A stretch of 64,000 nt of DNA, taken from contig NC_067207.1 of assembly GCF_026262505.1 (NCBI RefSeq), positions 8,152,082-8,216,081 of the forward strand. The letters are read 5' to 3'. Source of the DNA: Trichomonas vaginalis G3. Its lineage: Eukaryota; Parabasalia; Trichomonadida; Trichomonadidae. Shown here one piece after another: positions 9,721 through 19,517 of this stretch; position 1 is the first letter of the stretch, and every line of letters starts with the position of its first letter. Position numbers and translations under genes: made by a program. The notes beneath the pieces are model-generated. The model saw nothing but the letters and a program-made list of their open reading frames with translations, did not search any database and was not told the DNA's origin.

Positions 9721-10302
9721 TTAGCAAATAAATTTTAATGAAATGTTGTGGTCGTCAAATATTTTTATAACGTCTGGGAAACTATATTTTAAGTTCAACG
9801 TTTCACCTCCTTTCATAACGTATATCTTGTCAATGACATTATATGAAACACCACAGCAACTAATGTCGGGTTCTATTTCTTTGATGTTTATATCGTCTGC
9901 CTCTGTCAAAAGTTTCAATAGTTCTTTCAAAACTTCATGAGGTGCAATGACATATGAGTTCACTTTTACAGGGTTGTGTTCGACCAAGTTTAACATTATA
10001 CTTAAAGCTTGACAAATCTTCTCCTGAGTTTTAAGTTTGTCTTTCAGTTGTTGGTAGTCGTTTCGAATATCTGCAACAGAACTTAAGTCTCTGCTAACTT
10101 CAGGATATGTTGGTTGTTCTTTTACAGGAACTATTGTTATACCATCTTCGTCTTCGTATGGTTTCCCCACTTCAACATCTCTGTCTTTGACATTGACAAC
10201 AACACTTTGACTGTTTGTTTGAGTTGGTGAATTTAACTTCACATCTGCCACCGCCATTAAACCTTTTGAAACACTTACACTTCTATTTTTCGGAAATGAC
10301 AT
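9721..10302 (-). CDS. Maverick 193-aa protein of unknown function
   Basis: Start chosen at the ATG at 10300-10302 (MSFPKNRSVSVSKG). The frame is open for 55 more codons upstream, but these are antisense to the 139-aa ORF and look like shadow. The N-terminal half is polar with an acidic patch (GKPYEDEDG); the middle is a short Lys/Gln-rich helix (about 80-105), and the C-terminal half is mixed alpha/beta with ISCCGVSYNVIDK. No catalytic motif is recognised. It lies between capsid and penton-like genes and is the same in all four units, which suggests an accessory structural or assembly role (inference). Confidence 0.7.
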   Translation of the reverse strand: MSFPKNRSVSVSKGLMAVADVKLNSPTQTNSQSVVVNVKDRDVEVGKPYEDEDGITIVPVKEQPTYPEVSRDLSSVADIRNDYQQLKDKLKTQEKICQALSIMLNLVEHNPVKVNSYVIAPHEVLKELLKLLTEADDINIKEIEPDISCCGVSYNVIDKIYVMKGGETLNLKYSFPDVIKIFDDHNISLKFIC

Positions 10303-10320
10303 TTTACTTAGAATAAAAAG

Positions 10321-10740
10321 ATGGACGTATTCAGATATCTCTTCGAATTGAAGCAAAACAAAGTTTACACACACAAACAATACAAATACATTGACAGAAT
10401 AGTTCTTTACACAAACAATGGAAAATGTTATAGAATAGCAGTCTTTGCTGAACCTAAATATTTTCATAAAGCAAAGAAAGTTGGTATAACTGAAATGGTG
10501 AAAGTTCTTGAAGCAGACAAAAATATAACTTCAAAACTTACAGATATTTCTAAAGGAAAGTTTATAATACAATATTATGTCAAAACTGGCGTACTGTCAA
10601 TATTTGACGGAGAGAAGTCAGTTCAAGAACAACTTACTGACCTGCTGCCAAAATCTGCTCGATGGAAGCTGTCGTTATGCCAATCTGAGGAGCCCCAGCA
10701 GGTTTCATCGAACGAATTTTCAAAAGAGCATCTTCCGTGA
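10321..10740 (+). CDS. 139-aa ORF divergent from the 193-aa gene
   Basis: The only Maverick-side ORF on the plus strand. It starts 18 bp from the ATG of the 193-aa gene, so both must share a tiny promoter region. Residues 1-105 look like a genuine small folded protein (Lys/Tyr-rich, regular hydrophobic spacing, GKCYRIAVFAEPKYF). The last 35 residues overlap the 3' end of the capsid gene tail to tail by 107 bp. No family recognised. It is unchanged across units. Confidence 0.6.
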   Translation: MDVFRYLFELKQNKVYTHKQYKYIDRIVLYTNNGKCYRIAVFAEPKYFHKAKKVGITEMVKVLEADKNITSKLTDISKGKFIIQYYVKTGVLSIFDGEKSVQEQLTDLLPKSARWKLSLCQSEEPQQVSSNEFSKEHLP

Positions 10741-12241
10741 AAAGTGCTATTGGTTTTGTAAACTTCTTTGCTTTCAATTCATCTGGACCGTCTCTGTCAC
10801 CAGTATATTGTATTTGAACTGTACCAACAGTTGAAATACCACCCATAAAGTCTTCTGAGTCAGCAAATGGAATGCCAAGCCAAAAGTTTGAACGGTCTCC
10901 ATTTGTATATTGAGTTTTTTGACCTCCTGTATGGGTCCATACTTTCACATATGGCATAATAGAACTTTGCATTTCAGGGTTAATGGTTGTTGTGAAGTTG
11001 TTGTTAAAGTTCATAGCATCTAATGTCAAGTTGTATGACCTCATATCCTCAACTGTAGAATATTCTTCTCTTGGATAATATTTGCCATCTATGTTTATAT
11101 GATATTTAATACCAGGGTTGTAGAAACAAGAATAGTCATTTATAGTTCGTCTGAAAAGAACAAACATAGTATCTGCATGTTTCATTGCAGTTGTTAAGGC
11201 AATATCTGTTCTTGCACCTGGGTCAGCACTTTGGTTTCCAACTTCACCTGCAAAGTCTTTGACAGATATTTGGTGTATAGGGAACATAAGTGGAACTGCA
11301 ATATATTTGGCAGCTAAAGCATTTGAAATATCTGGGTCCAACATATAGACTGCAAGTCTGCTTTCTATTCTCTTGCATTCAAATTTTTCGCATGTGAACT
11401 TAACTGGGTCCCAAGCATCTCCAGCAGCATTGAAATAATAGTTTACTTCAGTGTTGAGGTTTGAGAAACCAAAGTCTAAGTCAACTTTGTCTTTGCAAAA
11501 TTCGGCGAATGACGTTTTATTTGTTCCCTTTACGTCTGTAAGAGTGAATGGGTCTTGTGTTGGTGCAATGACTAAGTTATTTTTGCTTGGAGTAAGTTCG
11601 ATAGAAATTTTTCCTGCCCAGTTTGGCAAGTATCTTAAAAACCTGAAGATGAGGAAAGATGACAAAGGAACTCTAAGTTTCAGTTTTACTTTAGTGGCAG
11701 CAGTTCCATCTGAACCAGAAAGGTTAACATAAACTCCTGGAACGTTAGGGTCAAGTCTTCTTATTTTCTCAATAGTTGCATACTGGTCTGTTTGTTCTCT
11801 AGCTTGTGGTTGTACTGAGTTTCTTAAAGCGAACCATTCATAGTTTGCCCATGTTACTGTTTGAACTAAGTCAGAGTTAGAATATATCTTATATCCCATG
11901 AAAACTTCTGGAGCATATTGGTATCCGACATAGAAAATTCCATTGCAACCTTTCTTTTCAGACAACTTGGCAGAAGGTTTTATTTCAATGTCTTGTTCCA
12001 CGTATAAGAAAGAGTTGTCAATAGAAATAATATGAAACCTGTCGCAAGCAATATCTACTGTTGTTGAAGAACCTTCTCCAAACTCACCTACGTTTCCATA
12101 AGAAACAGCAGTTGTATATTCGTAAGTTCCAGGAACTATTTCTGACCTTCTAATGGCATTGTCGCATTCGTTATACCATTCGGAAACATTTCCATTCATG
12201 GCATCCAAAACTGTTGGCGTTATATTCTGAGCGGCGTACAT
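10634..12241 (-). CDS. Maverick major capsid protein (double jelly-roll type)
   Basis: A 535-aa protein of the length usual for Polinton major capsid proteins, which build a pseudo-hexagonal lattice from trimers of double jelly-rolls. Supporting features: an N-terminal region with alternating beta strands; LSSFLIFRFLRYLPNW before a first jelly-roll (about 195-215); a central YYFNAAGDAW segment; and a C-terminal half ending in NFWLGIPFADSEDFMGG and KPIALFTEDALLKI. These resemble capsid proteins of Trichomonas Mavericks as I recall the family; a structure prediction would settle it. The ATG at 12239-12241 is 32 bp after the stop of the 1143-aa gene; the 3' end overlaps the 139-aa ORF by 107 bp. 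Confidence 0.75.
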   Translation of the reverse strand: MYAAQNITPTVLDAMNGNVSEWYNECDNAIRRSEIVPGTYEYTTAVSYGNVGEFGEGSSTTVDIACDRFHIISIDNSFLYVEQDIEIKPSAKLSEKKGCNGIFYVGYQYAPEVFMGYKIYSNSDLVQTVTWANYEWFALRNSVQPQAREQTDQYATIEKIRRLDPNVPGVYVNLSGSDGTAATKVKLKLRVPLSSFLIFRFLRYLPNWAGKISIELTPSKNNLVIAPTQDPFTLTDVKGTNKTSFAEFCKDKVDLDFGFSNLNTEVNYYFNAAGDAWDPVKFTCEKFECKRIESRLAVYMLDPDISNALAAKYIAVPLMFPIHQISVKDFAGEVGNQSADPGARTDIALTTAMKHADTMFVLFRRTINDYSCFYNPGIKYHINIDGKYYPREEYSTVEDMRSYNLTLDAMNFNNNFTTTINPEMQSSIMPYVKVWTHTGGQKTQYTNGDRSNFWLGIPFADSEDFMGGISTVGTVQIQYTGDRDGPDELKAKKFTKPIALFTEDALLKIRSMKPAGAPQIGITTASIEQILAAGQ

Positions 12242-12273
12242 TTCATATGGGTAAAAATATAGAATAGTTGGAT

Positions 12274-15200
12274 TTATATGTCATAATAGAACCCACTCGG
12301 ACCAAGCTTTACTTTCTTCCTGACTGAGTTTTTAACTCTTCTTTTTCCTTCATTGCCACTACTTTCACTAGATGAAGTTACTTCTTCACTACTTTCACTT
12401 TGTTCTACTCTTCTCTTCTTCTTTGGTGTCGCTTTTGGTAACTTGCCCTCTGCTTCAAGTTGTTGCATCTTTGCCTCATGTTCACCTAGTATGTTGTAAA
12501 TTTCCCATGTCCTTTTTGCCTTTGGGCTCTGGTCGCCCATCTCAGGTAACCTATATCCTAGAAAGATTTTGTCATAGTTTGTATTTGAGTCTTCGCGTAT
12601 TGTTTGCATGACTCTTTCCTGAGTTTCCGGTTCAAGCTCTTCAAACAGAGCTTGTCCATATGGAATAAGCTCGTTTCCAAATATATGTTTTTGTAGCCAT
12701 TCTGGTTTTCTTTCCATGTTACCAATAATATCTTTTGTGAATGGGAAAGCTTTTACCCAATGTTTCAGTCTTTCGTCATTTATTTCTGTAGTTGGTTTTA
12801 TTTTGTCAAGGAACATGTTTTTCAATACTAACATTTCATTTGGTACTGTCCATTTGAGTTTTCTTAAATATTCATCCCTTCTCGGTTCATTGTCTGCAAA
12901 GTAAGTTTTTATGACATTTTGTAAACTTTCGTTTGCAAGGTCATGTACAATAGGTTCTCTTCCTTCTCTCTCCCTAACTGTCTTTCTAAACTCTTCACCA
13001 AATATACCATCTCTATGGTTCTGTGTAGTTCTTTGAGATAAATGTTTTAGAACGTCAGGTGTTATATTTCCATCAGCCATGTTCATTTCATACTGGTTCA
13101 AAATATCTGCATCTTTCATATCTTTCAATGGCATTAAAGCCGCGCTGAAAATACCAGCTATATCTGGTTCACCATTCACTTCCATTGCGTCTACAACTTC
13201 TTGGAATTGTGGTTGTAAGTTTATGAACCACCTATCCGGATTAGCTTTATGACCCCATCTCATTGTAGTTCCATAGTCTGCAGAAACAAAAGTAGGTTTG
13301 TTTCCATATTGGTTAGGTTCTGAATGAACTTTAAACAATGTTTCATTTCTATATGTTTTGTTGAAATTTAACCTTTTATTTTCACCGAGTTCAGCCAAAG
13401 ATTGAACGTTATATGGTCGTAAGTAAAAAGGATTGTTGTATTTGCGTACATTATCTTTCAGTACTTCCATTCTATGCTGAATATTTTCATCTGATGTTGG
13501 AGTCTTTTGTATGTCGGCAAACATTTTTCGATATTCTTCTACTATGTCAGCCGAATTTTTTTTAGACTCTTGGAAAGATTCCATATTCACCTCATACTCT
13601 TGTTGAGGGTCAAGATTTTTCGGCTGTTCCAAATCTTCATCTAGTTCTGTGAGGTTAGTTTCCAAAGGAGGGACTTGTTCGTTTCCTTCAGGCTCTTCTA
13701 GCTGTTGTTGCTGAACTATTTCTTCCATGTCTGGTTGTATCTGAACTTCTTCCTGTTGAGTTTCTTGTACCTCATCTGCTGGCATTTCATATATTCCGAG
13801 ACCGTTTTTAAAAAGTTCCCTATCTAAGTCATCCGGACTCATAAACCTTTCTTCTTTCGTTCCGTCTCTATTTTTTACGCGTTTCATGAAGAGAGTTGAA
13901 TTGTCATTTAGCTCTGACACCAAATATCTCGGAGTAAATTCGTTCATGTCATTTGGATGATATGCTATTAAATCATATCCCTTAGCGAGCTTGTATTTTC
14001 CAGGTTTGAAATTATATCCCATTTGGTGCTGAACCATAAAGCTAAATAGGTTCGGGTCTGTATTTCCTTCCTTGAACTTTCTAATAGCTTCTTTATATCT
14101 GTCACTAAAGTCAAGAGTATCTGGGTAACCATATTCTTCCTTAAGCATTTTTAAGAAATCTTGGTTTCCTTGTTCTCTACTTCTTTTATGTCCTTGCTCT
14201 GTTTGTGGTTGTTGTGCTGGTTGTGGAGGTGGTTGTTGTGCAGGGTTTTGAACTGTTGGTTGCTGTGCTGGTTGTGGAGGTGGTTGTTGTGCAGGGTTTT
14301 GAACTGTTGGTTGCTGTGCTGGTTGTGGAGGTGGTTGTTGTGCTGGTTGTTGTTGTTGTTGTGGTGCTGGATTTTGAACTGTTGGTTGTTGTGTTGGTTT
14401 TGGTGCATGCCTGTGTCTGTGTCCATGTGACGATGTAAATGTTTTAGGTAGTCCTGGTGCAGGTGCTTCTCTTGGAGGGTTTGGTGGTATATAAGTTCCA
14501 CTAGCTAGTATATAAGTTCCACCAGCTGGTATATAAGTTCCACCAGCTGGCACATATGTTCCATCTGCAGCATAATGTCCTACCTGACTTTTCGTTCTTA
14601 AGAAAGCATTTACTAGGTCTCTTTTGGTCTGTTGTAACTCTTTTTCTTGACTTTCCACAACAGCTGTTCTAACGGCGTCATGGGCACTTTGAACTGCCTG
14701 TCTCGTTGCTGCATCTGTTATTTTCGTCATATTTTGTGCTACTTCTTTTAACTCTTTGTCGAAACCTTCAGACTTCAGTTTCTTTCCAGATGAGAAGTCG
14801 TTCACTAGTTTCACCTTACTATGAAGAGCTTCGAAGGCGTTCTTAAAGTCAGCATTCGTTAAAGCTTCATTTGAACTGTCTTCATCCGCTTGTATTTTTG
14901 TCCTTATTGACCCTATAAGTTGGGCTGCTTTAGCGTTGGCTTGGGCGTCTAACCAGTCATTATTAGCTTTTATATATTCTGCGCTTTTCATTGCCTTTTG
15001 CATGGCTGCGTCGTTATTTTTACTTTCTTGTGCTAAGTTTTCATACTGTACGGTTTGGTTTTGCAACTGTAAAAGTTTTTCTGCCTTTACATTTGCTTCA
15101 ACTTCTTTTTTATACTCATCGCTATCCATATATGTCTTCAGGGCTTTTTGTTTTATTTCTTCATCTTTCAGTACTTTATATTGAGTAGTATGGTTTTTCA

Positions 15201-15705
15201 AATTTATAACATCTTGTTCCATTTTTGCTACTTCTGCTGCTTTTTCTGACACTTTTTTCGCATATTCCTCTGTACTTAGTTCTTTCAGTTGTTCTTCTTT
15301 CTTCTTTTTCTCTACGTTTAACTCATTGAGTTTCTTTGTGTGTCTGTCATATTCTAGTTTCTTTTCGTTTTCACTTATTTGTTTCTGTATGTCTATGTTT
15401 GACTTTTTGACATCTGTTATTTGATTTTTGAGTGAACTCAAATTCATTTGACTTTGAGGGTTATAAGCTGTTCCGTCTGCAGCTCCACCATAGCCTGCCA
15501 TTTTCGCTAAAAGTGCCGCTCTTAAACCTCCACTCTGTGCACCAATAACTCGGTTTAAAAGCATAGGGTTGCTTGACATTTGTTGCAACATAGTGGGGTC
15601 ATTCAGCATTTGTTGTTGCAACTGTTGTTGTGGTGTCAGTTTTACTATTGGATGTTTCAATGCTCCCTTCCTCTTACGTATATTCTTACGTAGCTTACGT
15701 GGCAT
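12274..15705 (-). CDS. Large Maverick protein, 1143 aa, unit 2 copy
   Basis: Full open frame with the same translation as the unit 1 copy. The 32-bp spacing to the capsid ATG and the TAAA at the stop are kept. Confidence 0.85.
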   Translation of the reverse strand: MPRKLRKNIRKRKGALKHPIVKLTPQQQLQQQMLNDPTMLQQMSSNPMLLNRVIGAQSGGLRAALLAKMAGYGGAADGTAYNPQSQMNLSSLKNQITDVKKSNIDIQKQISENEKKLEYDRHTKKLNELNVEKKKKEEQLKELSTEEYAKKVSEKAAEVAKMEQDVINLKNHTTQYKVLKDEEIKQKALKTYMDSDEYKKEVEANVKAEKLLQLQNQTVQYENLAQESKNNDAAMQKAMKSAEYIKANNDWLDAQANAKAAQLIGSIRTKIQADEDSSNEALTNADFKNAFEALHSKVKLVNDFSSGKKLKSEGFDKELKEVAQNMTKITDAATRQAVQSAHDAVRTAVVESQEKELQQTKRDLVNAFLRTKSQVGHYAADGTYVPAGGTYIPAGGTYILASGTYIPPNPPREAPAPGLPKTFTSSHGHRHRHAPKPTQQPTVQNPAPQQQQQPAQQPPPQPAQQPTVQNPAQQPPPQPAQQPTVQNPAQQPPPQPAQQPQTEQGHKRSREQGNQDFLKMLKEEYGYPDTLDFSDRYKEAIRKFKEGNTDPNLFSFMVQHQMGYNFKPGKYKLAKGYDLIAYHPNDMNEFTPRYLVSELNDNSTLFMKRVKNRDGTKEERFMSPDDLDRELFKNGLGIYEMPADEVQETQQEEVQIQPDMEEIVQQQQLEEPEGNEQVPPLETNLTELDEDLEQPKNLDPQQEYEVNMESFQESKKNSADIVEEYRKMFADIQKTPTSDENIQHRMEVLKDNVRKYNNPFYLRPYNVQSLAELGENKRLNFNKTYRNETLFKVHSEPNQYGNKPTFVSADYGTTMRWGHKANPDRWFINLQPQFQEVVDAMEVNGEPDIAGIFSAALMPLKDMKDADILNQYEMNMADGNITPDVLKHLSQRTTQNHRDGIFGEEFRKTVREREGREPIVHDLANESLQNVIKTYFADNEPRRDEYLRKLKWTVPNEMLVLKNMFLDKIKPTTEINDERLKHWVKAFPFTKDIIGNMERKPEWLQKHIFGNELIPYGQALFEELEPETQERVMQTIREDSNTNYDKIFLGYRLPEMGDQSPKAKRTWEIYNILGEHEAKMQQLEAEGKLPKATPKKKRRVEQSESSEEVTSSSESSGNEGKRRVKNSVRKKVKLGPSGFYYDI

Positions 15706-15708
15706 TTT

Positions 15709-15714
15709 AAGTGA
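15709..15714 (-). promoter_or_regulatory. Initiator-like TCACTT, unit 2
   Basis: Same position relative to the 1143-aa start as in unit 1 (three bases upstream of the ATG). Confidence 0.5.
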
Positions 15715-15746
15715 AGTTAAAAAGCGGTTTTATACTAAACATCTTC

Positions 15747-15779
15747 GGGGCTAGAGGGCGCAACGCGCCTGGAAGCCCC
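15747..15779. other. GC-rich boundary hairpin, unit 2
   Basis: Unchanged copy of the hairpin at 4043-4075, followed by the same T tract and about 110 bp before the WD gene ATG. Confidence 0.45.
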
Positions 15780-15889
15780 ACTACCTTTTTTTTTTCAAGT
15801 AGATGTGATTTGATTCTGTACAACTAAATATTAATATATTTAAAACATTGTAGAATTAAAATTTTTGACGATATCAATTTATAAAAAAA

Positions 15890-18697
15890 ATGCAAGCGAA
15901 TCCTTTTAATAAAGCTAAGATACGATTTGCTTCACTTTGTCCACCTAGTAAAGTGTTCAACACAGGGAGCATGGACTGGGAAGCATGTGGGCTACTTGCA
16001 TTAGCCGGTAAAGGCACAATTTATCTCTATAAAACTACTAAAAATGATATTTCTTTCTTATGATCCATTGAAATTCTAAATTCTAACATAACTTGCCTTA
16101 AATTCCACTATGAGCTACCTTATCTTGCAATTTCAGACGATTGCGGAAGAGTTTTGTTATGGGATTGTGAATCAGGTCTTACACTCGGAATCACTCGTCA
16201 AGTATCTGAAGCTCAGTATGTATCGGAGCTTCAATGGTCCCGTAAAATCGTTTTAGGCTTTGCAGAACCAAATACAATTTATAGTATCGATTTTTGGCCG
16301 TATGAAGCTGAAGATCAAGCGAAAAACTCACGAATACTTTGGAAGATAGATGTTCCTGGTACATATACAAGGATGGCTGTTAATAGTTCAGATATATTCA
16401 CTGCAATTCTATATTCTAATGGTCCATCCTTTACAATTATCACGTCAAAGAATGCCAAGCAGGCTCCAACATCTCAATCTCAATCCCATACTTTAGATAA
16501 ATCAGAAAAAATCGTAGAAATTCAACATCATCCCCATATTAGTAATATTTTATTAATTATGCTTGAAGGAAAAATACTTACGTTTAACATAGCGACCAAA
16601 TCTGGCCGAAATCTTGTAATCGATGAATCATCCCAATCATCTTTCCATAAACTGCTTCCTTCTTTAACAAATGACAACGAAATTACAGTTTATGGTCAAG
16701 ACTCGTCACTCAGTATCTATATCTGTAACGAAGACTACATTTTTACAAAATCAGGAACAATAAAATTGAAAAGAGAGCTGTTTGACTTAAAATCGAAGTA
16801 TTTACCACTATCCGCTGCATGTAACCGTGCACTTCCCGAGCGATACATCGCGTTCTCTCCATCAAATGGCTTAGTTATGTTTGCCATAAAAGATGATATA
16901 CCTTACGTCATCGCGCAGTCTCAAATTATACCACAGATACCAACCTGTTACGATTTCTACGACGGAATCCTTGCTTTCGGCACTCCAACCGGAAAGATAA
17001 TTTTCGCAGACGTTTCAGAAGGGAAATACACACAGAACTACCTTGCATCCAGCACATCCATTGAAAAGATCAAGTTCCTTACCAAAGATGTCCTTCTGTG
17101 GTACTCAAAAACCGAGTGTGGATCAATAAATCTTCCCAAGCGCCAAGTTATTCCAATCCACACTCGCCTTGGCCCTGCCACAGACCTAATATGTTCAGAG
17201 GAGCTCGGCGTTTTCGTCCACGGCAAATACGACCTTGGTATTTTTTATGATGTCAAACAAAAGCCGATGACTCTTCAAACATCCATCACCGCTGTTGCAG
17301 TCCAAGTATCCAGAATACCAGCAACATGTTTCCAAGGCGATACTCCCAATTTCGCCGTATTATTATCTACCGGAGAAATCCAAGTCTACACATACAAGAA
17401 CGGCATAGCACAGATGCCTGTTCTGAGGCTGCGTAACTCACGGGAGAACTCCAGGACAACTTGTCTTGCTTGGAAAGGCGATTGCATCATAACTGCTGAC
17501 ACAGACGGCGTAATTATGTTTTACGACTTTGCTTTCGGTACATCGAAGCAAACATACTCTCCTTTCATCGACATAGACAGGATAGAGTTCGAGAGATCAT
17601 CCAGCGGATTGTACGTACACGCGAGAGACGGAAAATTTGGTTTTTCACTTGAAAAAGTGGAAAGTTGTCCTTTTTCTGTTTCCTCATTCGCTGTAACAGG
17701 AAATGGACTCGTCCTCGTCTCCCCGCTCAATGACGAAGCCGTGAAATTCGTTATTGCAAGAGACTGGAGATCTGTAAAAAGAATCACTTCACCTGCCCTC
17801 TTAAAACCGCTAAAAACCGCCCAGCAACGGTTAGAGCTTATGGGTGAGCAATTATTAACGAATCCTACTACAGGAACATGGTCAGAAGCACTTCAAATAG
17901 CTGAGATAGCTAATGACCATGGATTTCCAACTGATTCCATTATTTGGAAGTGTGTTTCACGTAGTTTGGGAGGTCCGAGGTTGCAAGCACGACATTCCAT
18001 GTTTGGAGGGAAAGAAGAAGTTGTTTCCGCGTTGAGGATTCAATCTTCTCTGTTTTCTCCTGCAGATACTCCGATTTCTGCCATTTTCAACTTGTTGTTC
18101 AAGTTCAGAATGGGTGATAGAAGAGGAGCTGTCGAAGTTTTCAAGAGTCTCTCCAACAAAAGCGAGTTCACAATAGTGGCAAGCATTTGTTCGGCGTTGC
18201 TTCTCGGTTACGAAGATAAAATTTTGCCACAAAACGTGACAGAATTTTTGATAACAACCGCTGTTCCACTTTTTGCACAGCACAGATTTATAGAAGGCTG
18301 TATATTGATGCATTTAGCTGGCGCTAATCTTTCTGCCGCAAGATATCTTCAGGACAACGGAAGATGGGAAGATTCTGTCGAAGTCTGCAAATTGGAAGAG
18401 TTTTCGAATGAGTCGAAGAGTTTGTTGAGAAGAGCCGCCCACCACTTCTTGGATACTGGAAATGCAATGAACGCTTTGTTGCTGTTCATATCAATAAGAG
18501 ATTTCCATCCTGCTTTGGCAATTTTGATGCAGATAAAATACAAAGCTCTCGCGTTTCATTTGATGATGTTCTTGGATAGGGCTGATGTAATTAAGCCGTA
18601 CGACGAAGACACTTCGAGATACGCAACACAGTTTGCGGATTTGGATACTTTGAGACAGGATATAATTGTCAAATATGACAAAATAATTAAGAAATAA
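15890..18697 (+). pseudogene. WDR11-like WD40/alpha-solenoid gene with in-frame TGA at codon 58
   Basis: From the ATG at 15890 the frame runs 935 codons to TAA at 18695-18697, interrupted only by TGA at 16061-16063 (codon 58). The N-terminus (MQANPFNKAKIRF, then GSMDWEACGLLALAG) and the LLWDCESG, FYDFAFG and similar blades indicate WD40 propellers over about 1-620; from about 640 onward the protein is helical (ISAIFNLLFKFRMGDRRGAV, ARYLQDNGRWEDSVEVCK), like the solenoid of WDR11, a Golgi/endosome trafficking factor that acts with FAM91A1. It is shorter than animal WDR11 (about 1220 residues). The next possible start gives 847 codons or fewer and loses the first blade. The TGA may replace TGG (Trp). 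It is either a pseudogene or translated from an internal start. Confidence 0.65.
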
Positions 18698-19118
18698 TTT
18701 TATTTGTATATTTATTTTCTTTATTTATAAAAAAAAGTCGAAAAAAAATGAAATTGTTTATATCGCATTTTCAATGATCTTTCAAGCCAGTTGTCAGATA
18801 GAAAAAAATTACGCATTTAACAAAGTTAAAGGGGAAAAGCATCCTGAAATTACGAAACATTTTAAAAAAAAATAAAAAAAAAATAAAGTGGGAAAGTCTG
18901 GAAATGATATGCTATGTATTGTAATTTTCAAAACTCAGCTTTCTAATGGAGCTATCACTTGTTACGTAAACTATATATATCGAATCAAAAGTTTGCCATG
19001 TTGTAATTTGATTTACAAGACATGATTTAATTAAAAAATAAAGGGTTTAAAATATAAAATAAAATATTTATCAAAGAAAAAAAGTTAAACTAAAAAATAT
19101 ATCAAAATAAATATTATA
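18698..19118. other. AT-rich intergenic spacer, unit 2
   Basis: Downstream of the WD gene stop. Contains A/T homopolymers and no ORF of note. It is the region whose right part was deleted in unit 1. Homopolymer lengths differ slightly between units (runs near 18864-18885), typical of sequencing or slippage. Confidence 0.6.
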
Positions 19119-19299
19119 TTAATATAAAGAGGTAGCAGTTTGACCAGCTGGATCTGTGATAGAAACTGTAATTTTAACCGTTGAGTCTTCAGAAATCTTT
19201 GAAGGAGCTGCAATTTGGAAAATTGTTTTCACTTTAGGAGAATATAATTTTCTCTTAAAATATACAAAAATAGTAATATCAATACATGTGTATAATATA
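19119..19299 (-). pseudogene. Surface-protein C-terminal remnant, cut by mariner
   Basis: The minus strand reads KRKLYSPKVKTIFQIAAPS, then KISEDSTVKITVSITDPAG and QTATSLY before TAA at 19119-19121. The composition (beta-strand pattern, Thr/Ser-rich, ITDPAGQTAT) is like the end of an extracellular Ig-like domain. Its 5' side is directly abutted by the mariner at 19300. No start codon or signal peptide remains, so it is best read as a fragment of a second surface-protein gene. Confidence 0.4.
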
Positions 19300-19301
19300 T
19301 A

Positions 19302-19327
19302 GGGTGTCCAAAGGTGCGTTTAGCACA
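19302..19327 (+). repeat. Left terminal inverted repeat of mariner, unit 2
   Basis: 26 bp, 25 of 26 matching the reverse complement of 21552-21577. It begins right after the TA duplication. Confidence 0.85.
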
Positions 19328-19517
19328 GCGCTCTATATGAGACTATTAAAGGAGATATATGCTGATTATAAATATATAATAAAAAATATGAATATATGTA
19401 TATGATGAGTATGTTGTATTTTGGCGCCATGCCGGGATATAAAATGAATTTTGAGACAAGAGGCGGTTTCGCGGGAAATTTTGGCGGGATTTTTTTCATT
19501 TTTTTAATGAATCATAA

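Larger units (their letters stand above)
570..12273. repeat. Tandem unit 1 (11.7 kb, no mariner)
   Basis: First complete unit of the head-to-tail array. Gene order is: 1143-aa ORF (-), truncated WDR11-like gene (+), surface remnant (-), helicase/surface chimera (-), penton-like gene (-), 193-aa ORF (-), 139-aa ORF (+), capsid gene (-). It is shorter than the others because it lacks the mariner and has a 951-bp deletion at the end of the WD gene. The Maverick-derived part looks the same as in the other units, whereas the surface repeats are a distinct subtype. Confidence 0.9.

Noticed and set aside
10303-10467. 55-codon N-terminal extension of the 193-aa ORF
   Set aside because: It is antisense to the 139-aa ORF and lacks protein-like features; the ATG at 10302 is a better start.
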